From the NCBI GenBank assembly GCA_033675265.1, contig JAUJYZ010001307.1:1-64000 (forward strand): 64,000 nucleotides of DNA. The letters are read 5' to 3'. The stretch's first letter is position 1. The number at the start of each line of letters is the position of its first letter. The position numbers and the translations under genes were made by a program. This stretch comes from Actinostola sp. cb2023 (Eukaryota; Cnidaria; Anthozoa; Actiniaria; Actinostolidae). A model generated the notes under the pieces. That model had not been told where the DNA came from, did no database searches, and worked only from the letters and a program-made list of their open reading frames with translations. Below, one piece after another: positions 50,776 to 59,727 of this stretch.

Positions 50776-51950
50776 CTAGAGTTCACTCCCCAGTTCTCAA
50801 AGAAGCTTGAGCACTGACAAGATATCTTCTGGTGCAGAAAGACTCTATTGTATCAGGAATGCAGGCTAATATTCAATCTTATTTACTAGGTTAGCAAGGT
50901 TAAGAGATCACGCTGTTTATATTAGTCTAAGAGATCTTCTGGTGCAGAAAGACTCTATTTTATCAGGAATGCAGGCTAATATATTCAATCTTATTTACTA
51001 GGTTAGCAAGGTTAAGACGGATCACGCTGTTTATATTAGTCTAAGAGATCTTCTGGTGCAGAAAGACTCTATTGTATCAGGAATGCAGGCTAATATATTC
51101 AATCTTATTTACTAGGTTAGCAAGGTAATAAGAGATCACGCTGTTTATATTAGTCTAAGAGATCTTCTGGTGCAGAAAGACTCTATTGTATCAGGAATGC
51201 AGGCTAGAGTGCAATTTAGAAAAGCGTGAAATAGTACTAACTTTAAATAGTACTAAATAGTGCTATTTCTATTGTTTTCTATTGTTTCATTAGTGCTATT
51301 TAGTACTAATTAGTTATTTAGTTTTCAAGCTTTTCTAATTTGCACTCTAATATTCAATCTTATTTACTAGGTTAGCAAGGTTAAGAGATCCACGCTGTTT
51401 ATATTTATTAGTCTAAGAGATCTTCTGGTGCAGAAAGACTCTATTGTATCAGGAATGCAGGCTAATATATTCAATCTTATTTACTAGGTTAGCAAGGTTA
51501 AGAGATCACGCTGTTTATATTAGTCTAAGAGATCTTCTGGTGCAGAAAGACTCTATTGTATCAGGAATGCAGGCTAATATTCAATCTTATTTACTAGGTT
51601 AGCAAGGTTAAGAGATCACGCTGTTTATATTTAATAGTCTAAGAGATCTTCTGGTGCAGAAAGACTCTATTGTATCAGGAATGCAGGCTAATATATTCAA
51701 TCTTATTTACTAGGTTAGCAAGGTTAAGAGATCACGCTGTTTATATTAGTCTAAGAGATCTTCTGGTGCAGAAAGACTCTATTGTATCAGGAATGCAGGC
51801 TAATATATTCAATCTTATTTACTAGGTTAGCAAGGTTAAGAGATCACGCTGTTATTAGTCTAAGATATCTTCGGGTGCAGAAAGACTCTATTGTATCAGG
51901 AATGCAGGCTAATATATTCAATCTTATTTACTAGGTTAGCAAGGTTAAGA
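50776..51950 (+). repeat. 110-bp tandem array derived from toxin promoter DNA
   Basis: Nine copies of a 108-118-bp unit beginning GATCTTCTGGTGCAGAAAGA. The core CTCTATTGTATCAGGAATGC-AGGCTAATAT matches DNA ~120 bp upstream of the gene A TATA box (CTCTATTGTATTAAATGCAGG on the minus strand). A tenth, diverged copy (52149-52200) sits directly before the gene C promoter. The left flank (50780-50815) is a toxin-leader fossil (CTCAAAGAAGCTTGA). Confidence 0.85.
51207..51347. mobile_element. TA-flanked MITE inside the 110-bp array
   Basis: Inverted ends GAGTGCAATTTAGAAAAGC, TA duplicated at 51205 and 51348. It interrupts one array unit cleanly. Confidence 0.85.
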
Positions 51951-52148
51951 GGTCTTTAAGAGAGGTCTTTAAGACGGTACCGGACGATTTTTAACCCTCA
52001 AACATTTGACCAGTACACACCGTTGAACCGTCTCTTTAATTGCATAAAATGTTGTATATAATTTTTGTTCGGATAGCACAGTTCCGTGTGAACAGAACGC
52101 CTAAAGGTTAAAAATTCGTTCAGGCAGTACCGTGTGAACAGGGCCTAT
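51951..52148. repeat. short inverted-repeat segment
   Basis: GGTACCGGACGATTTTTAACC at 51976 pairs with GGTTAAAAATTCGTTCAGGC at about 52105; probably another MITE. Confidence 0.5.
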
Positions 52149-52245
52149 ATAAGATATCTTCAGATGCAGAAAATCTCCATTGTATTAAATGCAGGCTATT
52201 ATTCTGGTGTTGCACGCAATGTTATGGAAATCAGTTGCCTGGACC

Positions 52246-52400
52246 TATATATTGGACAACACCCTTTAGTTCACTCAGTGCCTCAAAGAAGCTTGAACCG
52301 AAACTACTCAGTAATTGTGTGGTTAACATTCGTGTTTGGTAAGTGGGACAGGTGCCTCTTCCATAAACGGATCTCATTTAATTTATTGTTGTTGCTACAG
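52246..52400 (+). promoter_or_regulatory. gene C core promoter and 5'-UTR intron
   Basis: TATATA at 52246-52251, initiator A at 52277 (31 nt downstream), leader exon to 52338, intron 52339-52400 (GTAAGTGGG...GCTACAG), then a 19-nt leader. This is the shortest and apparently uninterrupted version of the shared promoter. Confidence 0.8.
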
Positions 52401-52419
52401 GACTAATTGGACAATAATC

Positions 52420-53698
52420 ATGAATCGTATGTTCTTCCTGGTGATTTGTGCATCTCTTCTGTTTCTCTCTGCTGCCATCGAAAACAGCGGTAAGATGAGT
52501 ATTCGTATTATCATGCATGACTTGATTGCATCGTTGCAGAGATCAATGATTTGCAGTAAAAAGAATAGCAATATACCAGTACATGTCCTGTAACGATTCT
52601 CTGATAATTGACCAGCAGTGTGGGTTCACTTTGATATGCTCGCATATTTGCACTTGTTTTGGCGTTTAATTGCACGCGAACATTGTACGTCGTATAATAA
52701 TGTTAGGTATTTAATTTCGTTGTTACAGAGAGGGACGTGGAAGACTTGTTCAAAAGGTTGGGAGAATGGAAAAGAGAAAGGAGTAAGTAGTCTGTAACTT
52801 TGTAGTGATCATCTCATCATAGGTTATCTGGTTTGGATATTTATATTAGGGCCATTTATACGAGCGAAAATAAGACGCGGCTTATCTTAGACGCGACTTA
52901 GATAAGACGCGAACCTCTTCGTATAAACAGCACTTTTGGTCTAAGACGCGACTTATCGGAGAACAGCGTTCTGAGCTGTTCTTATTTTGTCCGCGTCTTA
53001 GGTCTAAAAGTGCTGTTTATACGAAGAGGTTCGCGTCTTATCTAAGTCGCGTCTAAGATAAGCCGCGTCTTATTTTCGCTCGTATAAATGGCCCTATTGT
53101 CTCAGTTAGATTACAATCGAAATCTGGTGTATTAAGTTGTCAACTACTATGAGAAATGTCCTCAGACGATGGAACGATGGACGTTGGAACGATGGAACGA
53201 TGGACGTTGGAACGATTGATGAAGGAAGGTGGGACGATGGAAAGTTGGACGATGGACGTTGGAAGGTGGAACGATTGATGAAGAAAGGTGGGACGATGGA
53301 AAGTTGGACGATGGATGGTGGAAGGTGGGACGATGGACGATGGAAGGTGGAACGATGGATGAAGTAAGGTGGAACGATTTTACAAAATTGTATTTATTTT
53401 GTCTCATTCGGGGATTGAGATATTATCTGTTTAATCTTCAACAACTTAACGATGCTGCAAGTAATTTCAACGATATACAACAAAACAAATTAACGAGCTA
53501 CAGATTTCACCCAGCTAACCCTTGATTTATTTTTATATATTTTCAGTTGATGTACACAAAAAGTGTTGTGTGTCGTGTTCTTGTAGTCAAGGCAATGATC
53601 CTAACGGAGTTATAGATTATGGATCATGTCAGAATGGTCGTGTTTCTTGTGGAGCAATTAATAGTAACCAAATCTGTTGTAAACACGTTGGAAAATAA
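52420..53698 (+). CDS. toxin-like gene C: secreted eight-cysteine peptide
   Basis: Coding exons 52420-52489, 52729-52782 and 53547-53698 (91 residues). The signal exon differs from gene B at one base. The propeptide is two residues shorter because exon 2 lacks six bases at its start. The mature peptide differs from B at only two positions and keeps all eight cysteines with identical spacing. Splice sites and phases match B. AATAAA overlaps the stop; the second AATAAA seen in B is mutated here. Intron 2 is short (764 bp), with a TA-flanked palindromic MITE and a small minisatellite block. B and C look like a recent duplicate pair or a pair kept alike by gene conversion. Confidence 0.88.
52849..53094. 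mobile_element. near-perfect palindromic MITE in gene C intron 2
   Basis: ~100-bp arms start GGGCCATTTATACGAGCGAA; TA at both flanks. The very high arm identity indicates a young insertion absent from genes A and B. Confidence 0.88.
53160..53375 (+). repeat. minisatellite in gene C intron 2
   Basis: The shortest of the three homologous intronic blocks, with GGACGATGGAAAGTTGGACG modules. Confidence 0.9.
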
Positions 53699-54199
53699 AC
53701 ATTGCAACAAACCAAACAATCGTCCCGTGAAAAAATCCGTGAAACAGTACTAACTAATTAGTACTAAGCAGCACTGATGAAACAATAGAAAACAATATAT
53801 ATTATAACACTATTTAGTACAGTATGTGGTTCCAAGAGGTGGTTCTAATTGTGAACAGTTCTAATTGTGAACACTTTTCAGTAAAAGTGCCGTTTTTATA
53901 CCGTAAAGTTAAGATTGACAAAACATATTTTACCCCAGCAAATATTGATTTATTTTCAATCATTCAATGCTATTTTGGGCTTCCTGACATTTATTCCGCG
54001 CAAAATTTCAACTTTGATTCAAGGTAAGCTGACGGCTGTTGTTTACAAATTCGAATTTTAAGCGCGCCTTTAAGCGGATTCTCAGTGGCAAAGTCCACAT
54101 ATTTTCTTTCTAAAAACGCAAAGTTTAGAGTTTGTTTTTATACGAGCTAAAAGGTAAATAATAACACTTTTCTCCCTTGATTTTTTCATATATTTTCAG
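53699..54199. other. spacer between gene C and the pseudo-exon
   Basis: 53700-53825 matches the gene B 3' flank. A 67-codon frame (53824-54027) ends in CAAGGTAAGC, a possible donor, but its phase would put the following exon copy out of frame. No family was recognised. Confidence 0.4.
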
Positions 54200-54405
54200 T
54201 TGATGTACACAAAAAGAGTTGTGTGCCGTGCTCTTGTAGTCAAGGAAATGATCCTAGCGGAGTTATAGATTACCGGTCATGTAAAAACGGTCGTATTTCT
54301 TGTGGATCAATAAATATAGTAACGAAGTCTGTTGTAAAAACGCACCAATTAGTGGCAAATAAACAATGCAAGAAACAAAAAAACAAGGAGTTAAAATTAA
54401 ATTAA
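54200..54405 (+). pseudogene. fourth, frameshifted copy of the cysteine exon
   Basis: Begins after an intact TTTTCAG acceptor and aligns with exon 3 of B and C. The first of the eight cysteine codons is serine. A 2-bp insertion after the sixth cysteine moves the terminal CC pair out of frame, and the frame runs on to a TAA at 54403. No signal or propeptide exon lies between it and gene C, so it could at most be an alternative last exon of gene C. Confidence 0.85.
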
Positions 54406-54467
54406 GGAGCACTGAAATTAAACGGTTAACGTGTTTTTAAGAGTATAAATCACTAACATCGCACAAA

Positions 54468-54566
54468 TCAAAATGGTCACATTTCTTGTGGAGCACTGAA
54501 TTAATAGCAACCAAATCTGTTGTAAAAACGCACCAATTATTGGCAAATAAACATTGCAACAAACAA
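54468..54566 (+). pseudogene. fragment of a fifth cysteine-exon copy
   Basis: Matches the 3' part of exon 3 from AATGGTCACATTTCTTGTGG through AAATAAACATTGCAACAAAC, with small indels. It runs directly into the inverted 114-bp satellite copies. Confidence 0.8.
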
Positions 54567-54569
54567 TGT

Positions 54570-54995
54570 GCACGATGCACTTACTTGGTAATTCCTAATG
54601 ACTTCATATGACACCTATATGAATTGGTACAGGGACTGGGTGGGGGAACTCTTTAACTAGTTATGTGTGGCAAGTTTACTCAGTACACGATACACTCACT
54701 TGGTAATTCCTAAGGACTTTATATGACAACTATATGAATTGGTACAGGGACTGGGTGGGGGAAATCTTTAACTAGTTATGTGTTGCAAGTTTACTCAGTG
54801 TACGATGCATTCACTTGGTAATTCCTAAGGACTTTATATGACACCTATATGAATTGGTACAGGGACTGGGTGGGGGAACTCTTTAACTAGTTATGTGTTG
54901 CAAGTTTACTCAGTACACGATGCACTCACTTGGCAATTCCTAAGGACTTTATATGACACTGACCTATATGAATTGGTACAGGAACTGGGTGGGGC
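54570..54995 (-). repeat. four inverted copies of the 114-bp satellite
   Basis: The reverse complement of the monomer at 1-7530 (TTGGTAATTCCTAAGGACTT, GGGACTGGGTGGGGGAACTC), period ~115 bp, more diverged than the large array. Relative to the adjacent toxin-exon copies its orientation matches that of the large array relative to gene A. Confidence 0.95.
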
Positions 54996-55434
54996 AATAA
55001 GGGTGGTTATATATATATCATGCGTTCCTATAACTCCAGCTATTCCAGGGAATTTTAATAAAATTTGAAGCAGGCAGAATGGTACTACTGGAGAATGCGG
55101 TGATAAGGTGGGAGGGGGAGAGGGTATGGTTTTCACCATGGATCAGTTTAGTCTCGAAGAGGGTACTCTCAGTTCATATTAGTACAGCATTGAGTTATTG
55201 TCTGCGAGTGCACGACAGGGGCGGATCCAAGGGGGCATGGGGGACCGGTGCCGGTGCATTCGGTAATCGAACTCAATCGAATGGTAAAACAAATTGTGAA
55301 TTCGATTGCCGAATGCAATCGACATGATCGAATCCAATCATTCGATTGGATTCTATGAAATCGAACGTTCGATTAATTCACGTCGGGGGGGGGGGGGGGG
55401 GGGATTGATGGGGAGCAGTAGAACACAAACAAGT
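54996..55434. repeat. intergenic, repeat-derived
   Basis: Contains an imperfect repeat of ATTCGATTGGATTC / AATCGAATGG around 55255-55375 and a 21-base G run at 55384. No gene was recognised. Confidence 0.4.
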
Positions 55435-55591
55435 TTGACAAAAGGAGCATTTTGTTTCAAAACTTACGCCATCATAAATCTACTACACGTATATAAGCAT
55501 ATAACTAGAAACGTCAGCAATACTCCAGTTTCTCGTTGTTTGGAGATGACCGCTGTCCTTGACAAAAGACGCATTTGTACGGAAAACCCTA

Positions 55592-55752
55592 GATCCCAAT
55601 GACCAAAACCAGGTCAAGATTTGAATAATAGATGCCTCGTTCTACAAAGACATGTCCTTTGTAGAACGAGGCATATTTAACAATAGTTCCTATTGTTGTA
55701 CAACAGTTCCTATTGTTATTCAAATCTTGACCTGGTTTTGGTAATTGGGATC
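55592..55752. mobile_element. TA-flanked MITE
   Basis: Ends GATCCCAATGACCAAAACCA (left) and complement with one indel; TA on both flanks. An inner hairpin is AATAGTTCCTATTG-like. Confidence 0.8.
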
Positions 55753-55765
55753 TAGTGGTTTCCCA

Positions 55766-55902
55766 TTTGTACAGGGTTAGCCTCGATTCAGAAAACAGTC
55801 CGTGCAATTCAAAAATGTTTCTATTGTTTTATGTCAACATTTTTTCGTCTTGTTGATATTTGCGAATAACTTACACTGACTCGAGGCTAACCCTGTACAA
55901 AT
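55766..55902. mobile_element. MITE with ATTTGTACAGGGTTAGCCTC ends
   Basis: ~137 bp with ~25-bp inverted arms, next to the previous MITE. Confidence 0.75.
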
Positions 55903-56095
55903 GCGTCTGATGTCAATAAGTACAGCGGTTTTACAACGGGATCTGTGAACGTGAAAAGGGACCGTATTCTAACTATTCTTACCAATAAGTGTTTTCTTCT
56001 AACATAGTCAATAAACTTCGAGCAACCCCTTTCTGAGATCTGCTTAGTCTTTCTGCATCAAGATCTACAGAGAACTTATCATTCAGGTACTTAAT

Positions 56096-56530
56096 AGACG
56101 TCTTAAGGACGTTCGCGGTCATTGCTCGCGCGCATTCTTACTGCGCACACATCGCGCGCGCTGACATCCGGAAGTCGAAACAAAAACACATTTTTCCACG
56201 AGATTATGACGCACATTTTTTCCGGTAACGCATATCTAAAATAGCCTTCGCAACATGTTTTCGATTCGCTAGTTATTTTTGGTATTTGAAAAGCGAATTT
56301 GAAGCAACGATTTTGTAATTTTGAACGTTCACTCTCATTTTACTTATCATAATTCGCGCGTCTTTCTCTTCAAAATCATCAGTTTTGCTCAAAATGTAGC
56401 TCAAAAACGAACACGGTGACCCCCATTTTTTTTTCCTTTTTAAACTCTAATACGATAGAGTATCTGTAAAATAAGTTAAAGTGAAAGAAAAATGACATTA
56501 TAACTTCAATTGACCCACGAACGTCCAAAA
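56096..56530. repeat. insert splitting the FAXC pseudogene
   Basis: Begins TTAAGGACGTTCGCGGTC and ends with CACGAACGTCC, short inverted ends. It has GCGCGC-rich and AT-rich parts and no gene. Confidence 0.5.
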
Positions 56531-57330
56531 TAAAGTCTGCAATCGCGCCGTCATTTTGTACTGAAACGCATGGGAACTTGCCGTACTTTACTTGACAGTG
56601 CAATTCCCAAACGATTTTTGTACGGTTTCATGTAATTTTGAGGTGTTCATTTGACATTTTACTTATCATAATGGCGAAAATGAAATCATCAGTTTTGCTC
56701 GGCGGTACTAAAACCCCGAACACGGTGATCCCCATTTCCCCCCTTTTTTTTTTTTTAACTCTAATACGATAGAGTATCTGTATGCCAAGTTTCAAGATCC
56801 GGATTTTATAGCTTCCCCCCCCCGAACGTCCTGGCTAAAGTCATTCAATCGCGCCGTCTTTCAAAAATTTGGGATTCCTGAAGTTTTACTGGGACAGTGC
56901 AATTCCCAAACGATTTTGGATGTATGTTTGTCTAGTCTCAATTAGTGGGTCTGGAATGTTATGTGCAATGGCGAAAATGAGGTTATATTCCAGTGTCTTT
57001 GATAATTAATGTTAAGGAGTACTCCTTTTTTTTTTAACTCCTAATATTTTGCTAATAAATGTTCGGCGGGTCAAATTTTAAGCTTCCTTGAGCTTGAGCA
57101 CTTTACCAAGGTACAAATCAGAAAACTAAGGTTAACCGCTCAACAAACAATAGTTTTCTAATTTCTACCAAGGTTCGGTAACTCGTTTACTTCAGTAAAC
57201 CACCAAATGTAAACACGGCCTTAGTACAGGTGGCATGGTATCATACTATGTCTAGTTTACAATATTAAAGCTCCCATCAAACTCAATACAATATAAATTA
57301 CAATATGTAATTGTTAAGAACGTCACAACA

Positions 57331-58854
57331 TTATTTCTTCCTTAATGCTATGGCTTTTCTTTTTTCTATTTCTTGGTCCCAGTCTGGCCATGTGTGCTCC
57401 TTTAAACGATAGCAATATTCCTCTAGATTCTTAAAGTTGTTTAAAATCATGGAATTCTGTGGGGACTTGACGTCATGCCACACAATGTTGGCAAGGCACC
57501 CAAATGCAGCAGTATCAACAAGAGTTGGTTTATCTCCCATTAGGAAAGGCTTGTCTTCTAGAATTCCAGAGACTGATTCAAGATCACGGGACGCAATGTA
57601 GTAAATTTCATCTCTTGTATGACGTCCAATGCCATGACCATGTAGGTATGTTTTAGCCCTTCGATGGCCTGCATATGCAATGATTCTTTTCTTTAAAGGA
57701 GAGGCAGCTGGGAAAAGAAAGCCAACTGTTGGATGGAGATTCTCCATCCATCGATAATACATCAGCGTCCTGTTGAAATCAGAAGTACATCATCATCATG
57801 TTCCAAACATCAATAATCATGATGATGATGACATGATGTATCAAATAATTTATATGAAGTTCATTGTTGGTGTGTGGAGCTGGAAATGAGTAAAAGCACA
57901 AGACTAATTGCCAAATATGTAACAAAATCAGGAATTGGGCCTAGGAGGTGAACAGTGACCCATGACATACCCACATATAATAATAATAATAATATTAATA
58001 CTAATAATATATTAATTTTCATATTTTTTTTCATATTGGGAATTCATTAGGGGTCGGGTATACTGGGTTATATTCTTATTGGGTGGGACGTGGTGTAATG
58101 TATTTTAAAGGGGACTTCGTGTCCTATTATGCAATATTATTATGCAATAAATAAATAAAATAAATAATAATAATAATAATAATAAAAAAAATAATAATAA
58201 TAATAGTTTATAGTCTAACATTACTATAAACCCCGTTTATCCCTCCCTAGGGAATTGGAAGGGGGGAGGACCAGTAGAAGACCAACAGTTTCACAAAAGG
58301 AGCATGTTGTTTCAAAGGATATAGCCTGCGTAGCTACGCAGGCTACAAAGGATAAAAAAGATAGGGATTTCTCTATGGCAATCTGATGCCATTATAAATC
58401 TACTCCACGTATATAAATATATAACTAGAAACGTCAGCAATTCTTACCAATAAGTGTTTTCTTCCAACATAGTCAATAAACTTCGAGCAACCCCTTTCTG
58501 AGATCTGCTTAATTCTGCATCAAGATCTACAGAGAACTTATCATTCAGGTACTTAATACAGAAGTTAGAGTCTGCTATCACGTCGTCTTTGTACTGAATC
58601 CATGGGATCTTGCCTTTACTCGACATTGCTCCTCCAAAACGATTTTTGTACGGTATGTTTGCGAGTCTTACGTACGTCTCAAGTTTTAGTGGAAATGGAG
58701 AAATAGAGGGAACTGTAGTAGCCACGGCTGGTTGGCGGATTATAACACTTTCATGAGGATCAAATCTAGTGGTTTTTGTACATTTGCGAATGTGATTTGG
58801 TCGATAAAGAGTATCAAAAACAGTTTTACGCAAATTTAGACAACGGACCGCCAT
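57331..58854 (-). CDS. FAXC: failed axon connections homolog (metaxin/GST-like protein)
   Basis: Two exons, 58854-58448 and 57769-57331, encoding 281 residues. The ATG at 58854 sits in a good context (AAGATGGCG). The donor is GTAAGA and the acceptor TTTCAACAG, joined in phase 2 within a tryptophan codon. After a ~40-residue basic, mitochondrial-presequence-like N-terminus there is a thioredoxin-like N-terminal domain (about residues 45-105, with PSISPFPLKLETYVR and GKIPWIQY) and an all-helical GST C-terminal-like domain (about 125-270, with HGHGIGR and DKPTLVDTAAFG). This is the FAXC/metaxin family; there is no obvious glutathione-binding catalytic residue to assign. The Drosophila founder acts in axon development; the biochemical role is not established. 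Shorter than the human protein (409 aa) mainly at the N-terminus. The intron (58447-57770) is simple-sequence rich. Confidence 0.93.
57770..58447 (-). other. FAXC intron
   Basis: Holds ATG/CAT trinucleotide tracts (57783-57835), AAT-rich simple repeats (57978-58010 and 58155-58205) and TAGCCTGCGTAGCTACGCAGGCTA, a perfect 24-bp palindrome near 58325. The 58290-58440 part is the source of the FAXC pseudogene intron at 55435. Confidence 0.85.
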
Positions 58855-59098
58855 CTTGAATATCGACACAGGGAACCCAATTACAAAATTGTAACTTTAT
58901 GCCCAGGGCCCTCTCGGTTGAGCTCAAGCATCAAAACTTTTTTCCACAAAATATAAAGGTTTTTCACATGGCCGGAAGTACCCTTACTCCTCTTGGAATA
59001 GGAAGCTTTATCGTTATTGGTTTCCTTGGGATTTTCATCCTGCATGTTTATTGGTCCTGTATGTGGATGACGTTTCGACAAAACTTAGTTTGTCCTCT
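58855..59098 (-). other. FAXC upstream region
   Basis: Contains FAXC leader and probably promoter; no TATA box was seen. ACCTGAAGAGGACAAACTAAG followed by a CGAAACGTC motif (minus strand, ~59100-59060) resembles 3' sequences of retroelements. Confidence 0.4.
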
Positions 59099-59296
59099 TC
59101 AGGTCTTGTGTTCTTTGAATGCCTCTTCTAAGAGTGGTTTCCAAAAGTCAATCTCTGCATGAATGTTAGAGGTGTTCTTTTGTTGTGCAAAAGAAAGCAA
59201 AGGAAGCTTTAGTTTCTGACAAAATGGTAATTTTCCGGATTCCGGCAACGGAGAAAAGAAGTCATCAGTATGGAAAAAACGTTGATATTTTTTTAG
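59099..59296 (-). other. unidentified exon-like open frame
   Basis: On the minus strand, a possible acceptor (TCTTGCTTCTCGAG) precedes 65 codons of balanced composition ending in TGA. Visible segments include FHTDDFFSPLPESG and HAEIDFWKPLLEEAFKEHKT. It does not match NUP107 or FAXC and I cannot name a family. It could be the terminal exon of a small gene or a retroelement remnant. Confidence 0.35.
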
Positions 59297-59727
59297 TGTC
59301 TCGAGAAGCAAGATTTGAAGTGCAATTCAACTGTATATAGCTGTTACACGGGAATTTTTTTAGCCTATATACGGTATTTTTAACACAAGACTAAACTGAT
59401 ACCTCTTTATATCATCACTGAGACGATGAGCGAGAATACTTTTACAATGTCGTTTTGATATGAGGAGGCAGCTGCAGGTTGTCAATACGAAAACAATCCT
59501 GCACTGATGTTTTACCTGCTTAGCCGTTCTATTTCACGCCGGTATATAAACTATCACGTACACTAGAGCTTCTCCATCCGTTTTTGTTTCCGTTTATACA
59601 TTATCTTTCTTCCTTTCTTCCGTTTTTCTTCCTTCCTTCCTTAATTTTCTTCTTTCTTTCCTTTCTTTTACTTTTTTTTTCTGGGAAAATTGATTCAAAT
59701 ATTCGACTGATGTAGGGTCGTCGACCC
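59297..59727. other. NUP107 3' flank
   Basis: AT-rich, with a CTTTCTTCC-type pyrimidine tract at 59605-59675. No gene was recognised. Confidence 0.4.

Larger units (their letters stand above)
55435..56945 (-). pseudogene. broken duplicate of FAXC exon 1 and adjoining intron
   Basis: Matches the FAXC gene in pieces, same orientation: 55435-55532 (intron), 55976-56095 (3' end of exon 1 with its donor), 56531-56645 and again 56836-56945 (middle of exon 1, two diverged copies). Between them are MITEs and DNA beginning AAGGACGTTCGCGGTC. The reading frame is destroyed. Confidence 0.85.

Noticed and set aside
53824..54027. Extra coding exon joining to the 54200 exon
   Set aside because: Joining its GTAAGC donor to that acceptor gives an immediate stop because the phases do not match.
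58855..58869. GTG start upstream for FAXC
   Set aside because: Eukaryotic gene with a good ATG at 58854 in the same frame.
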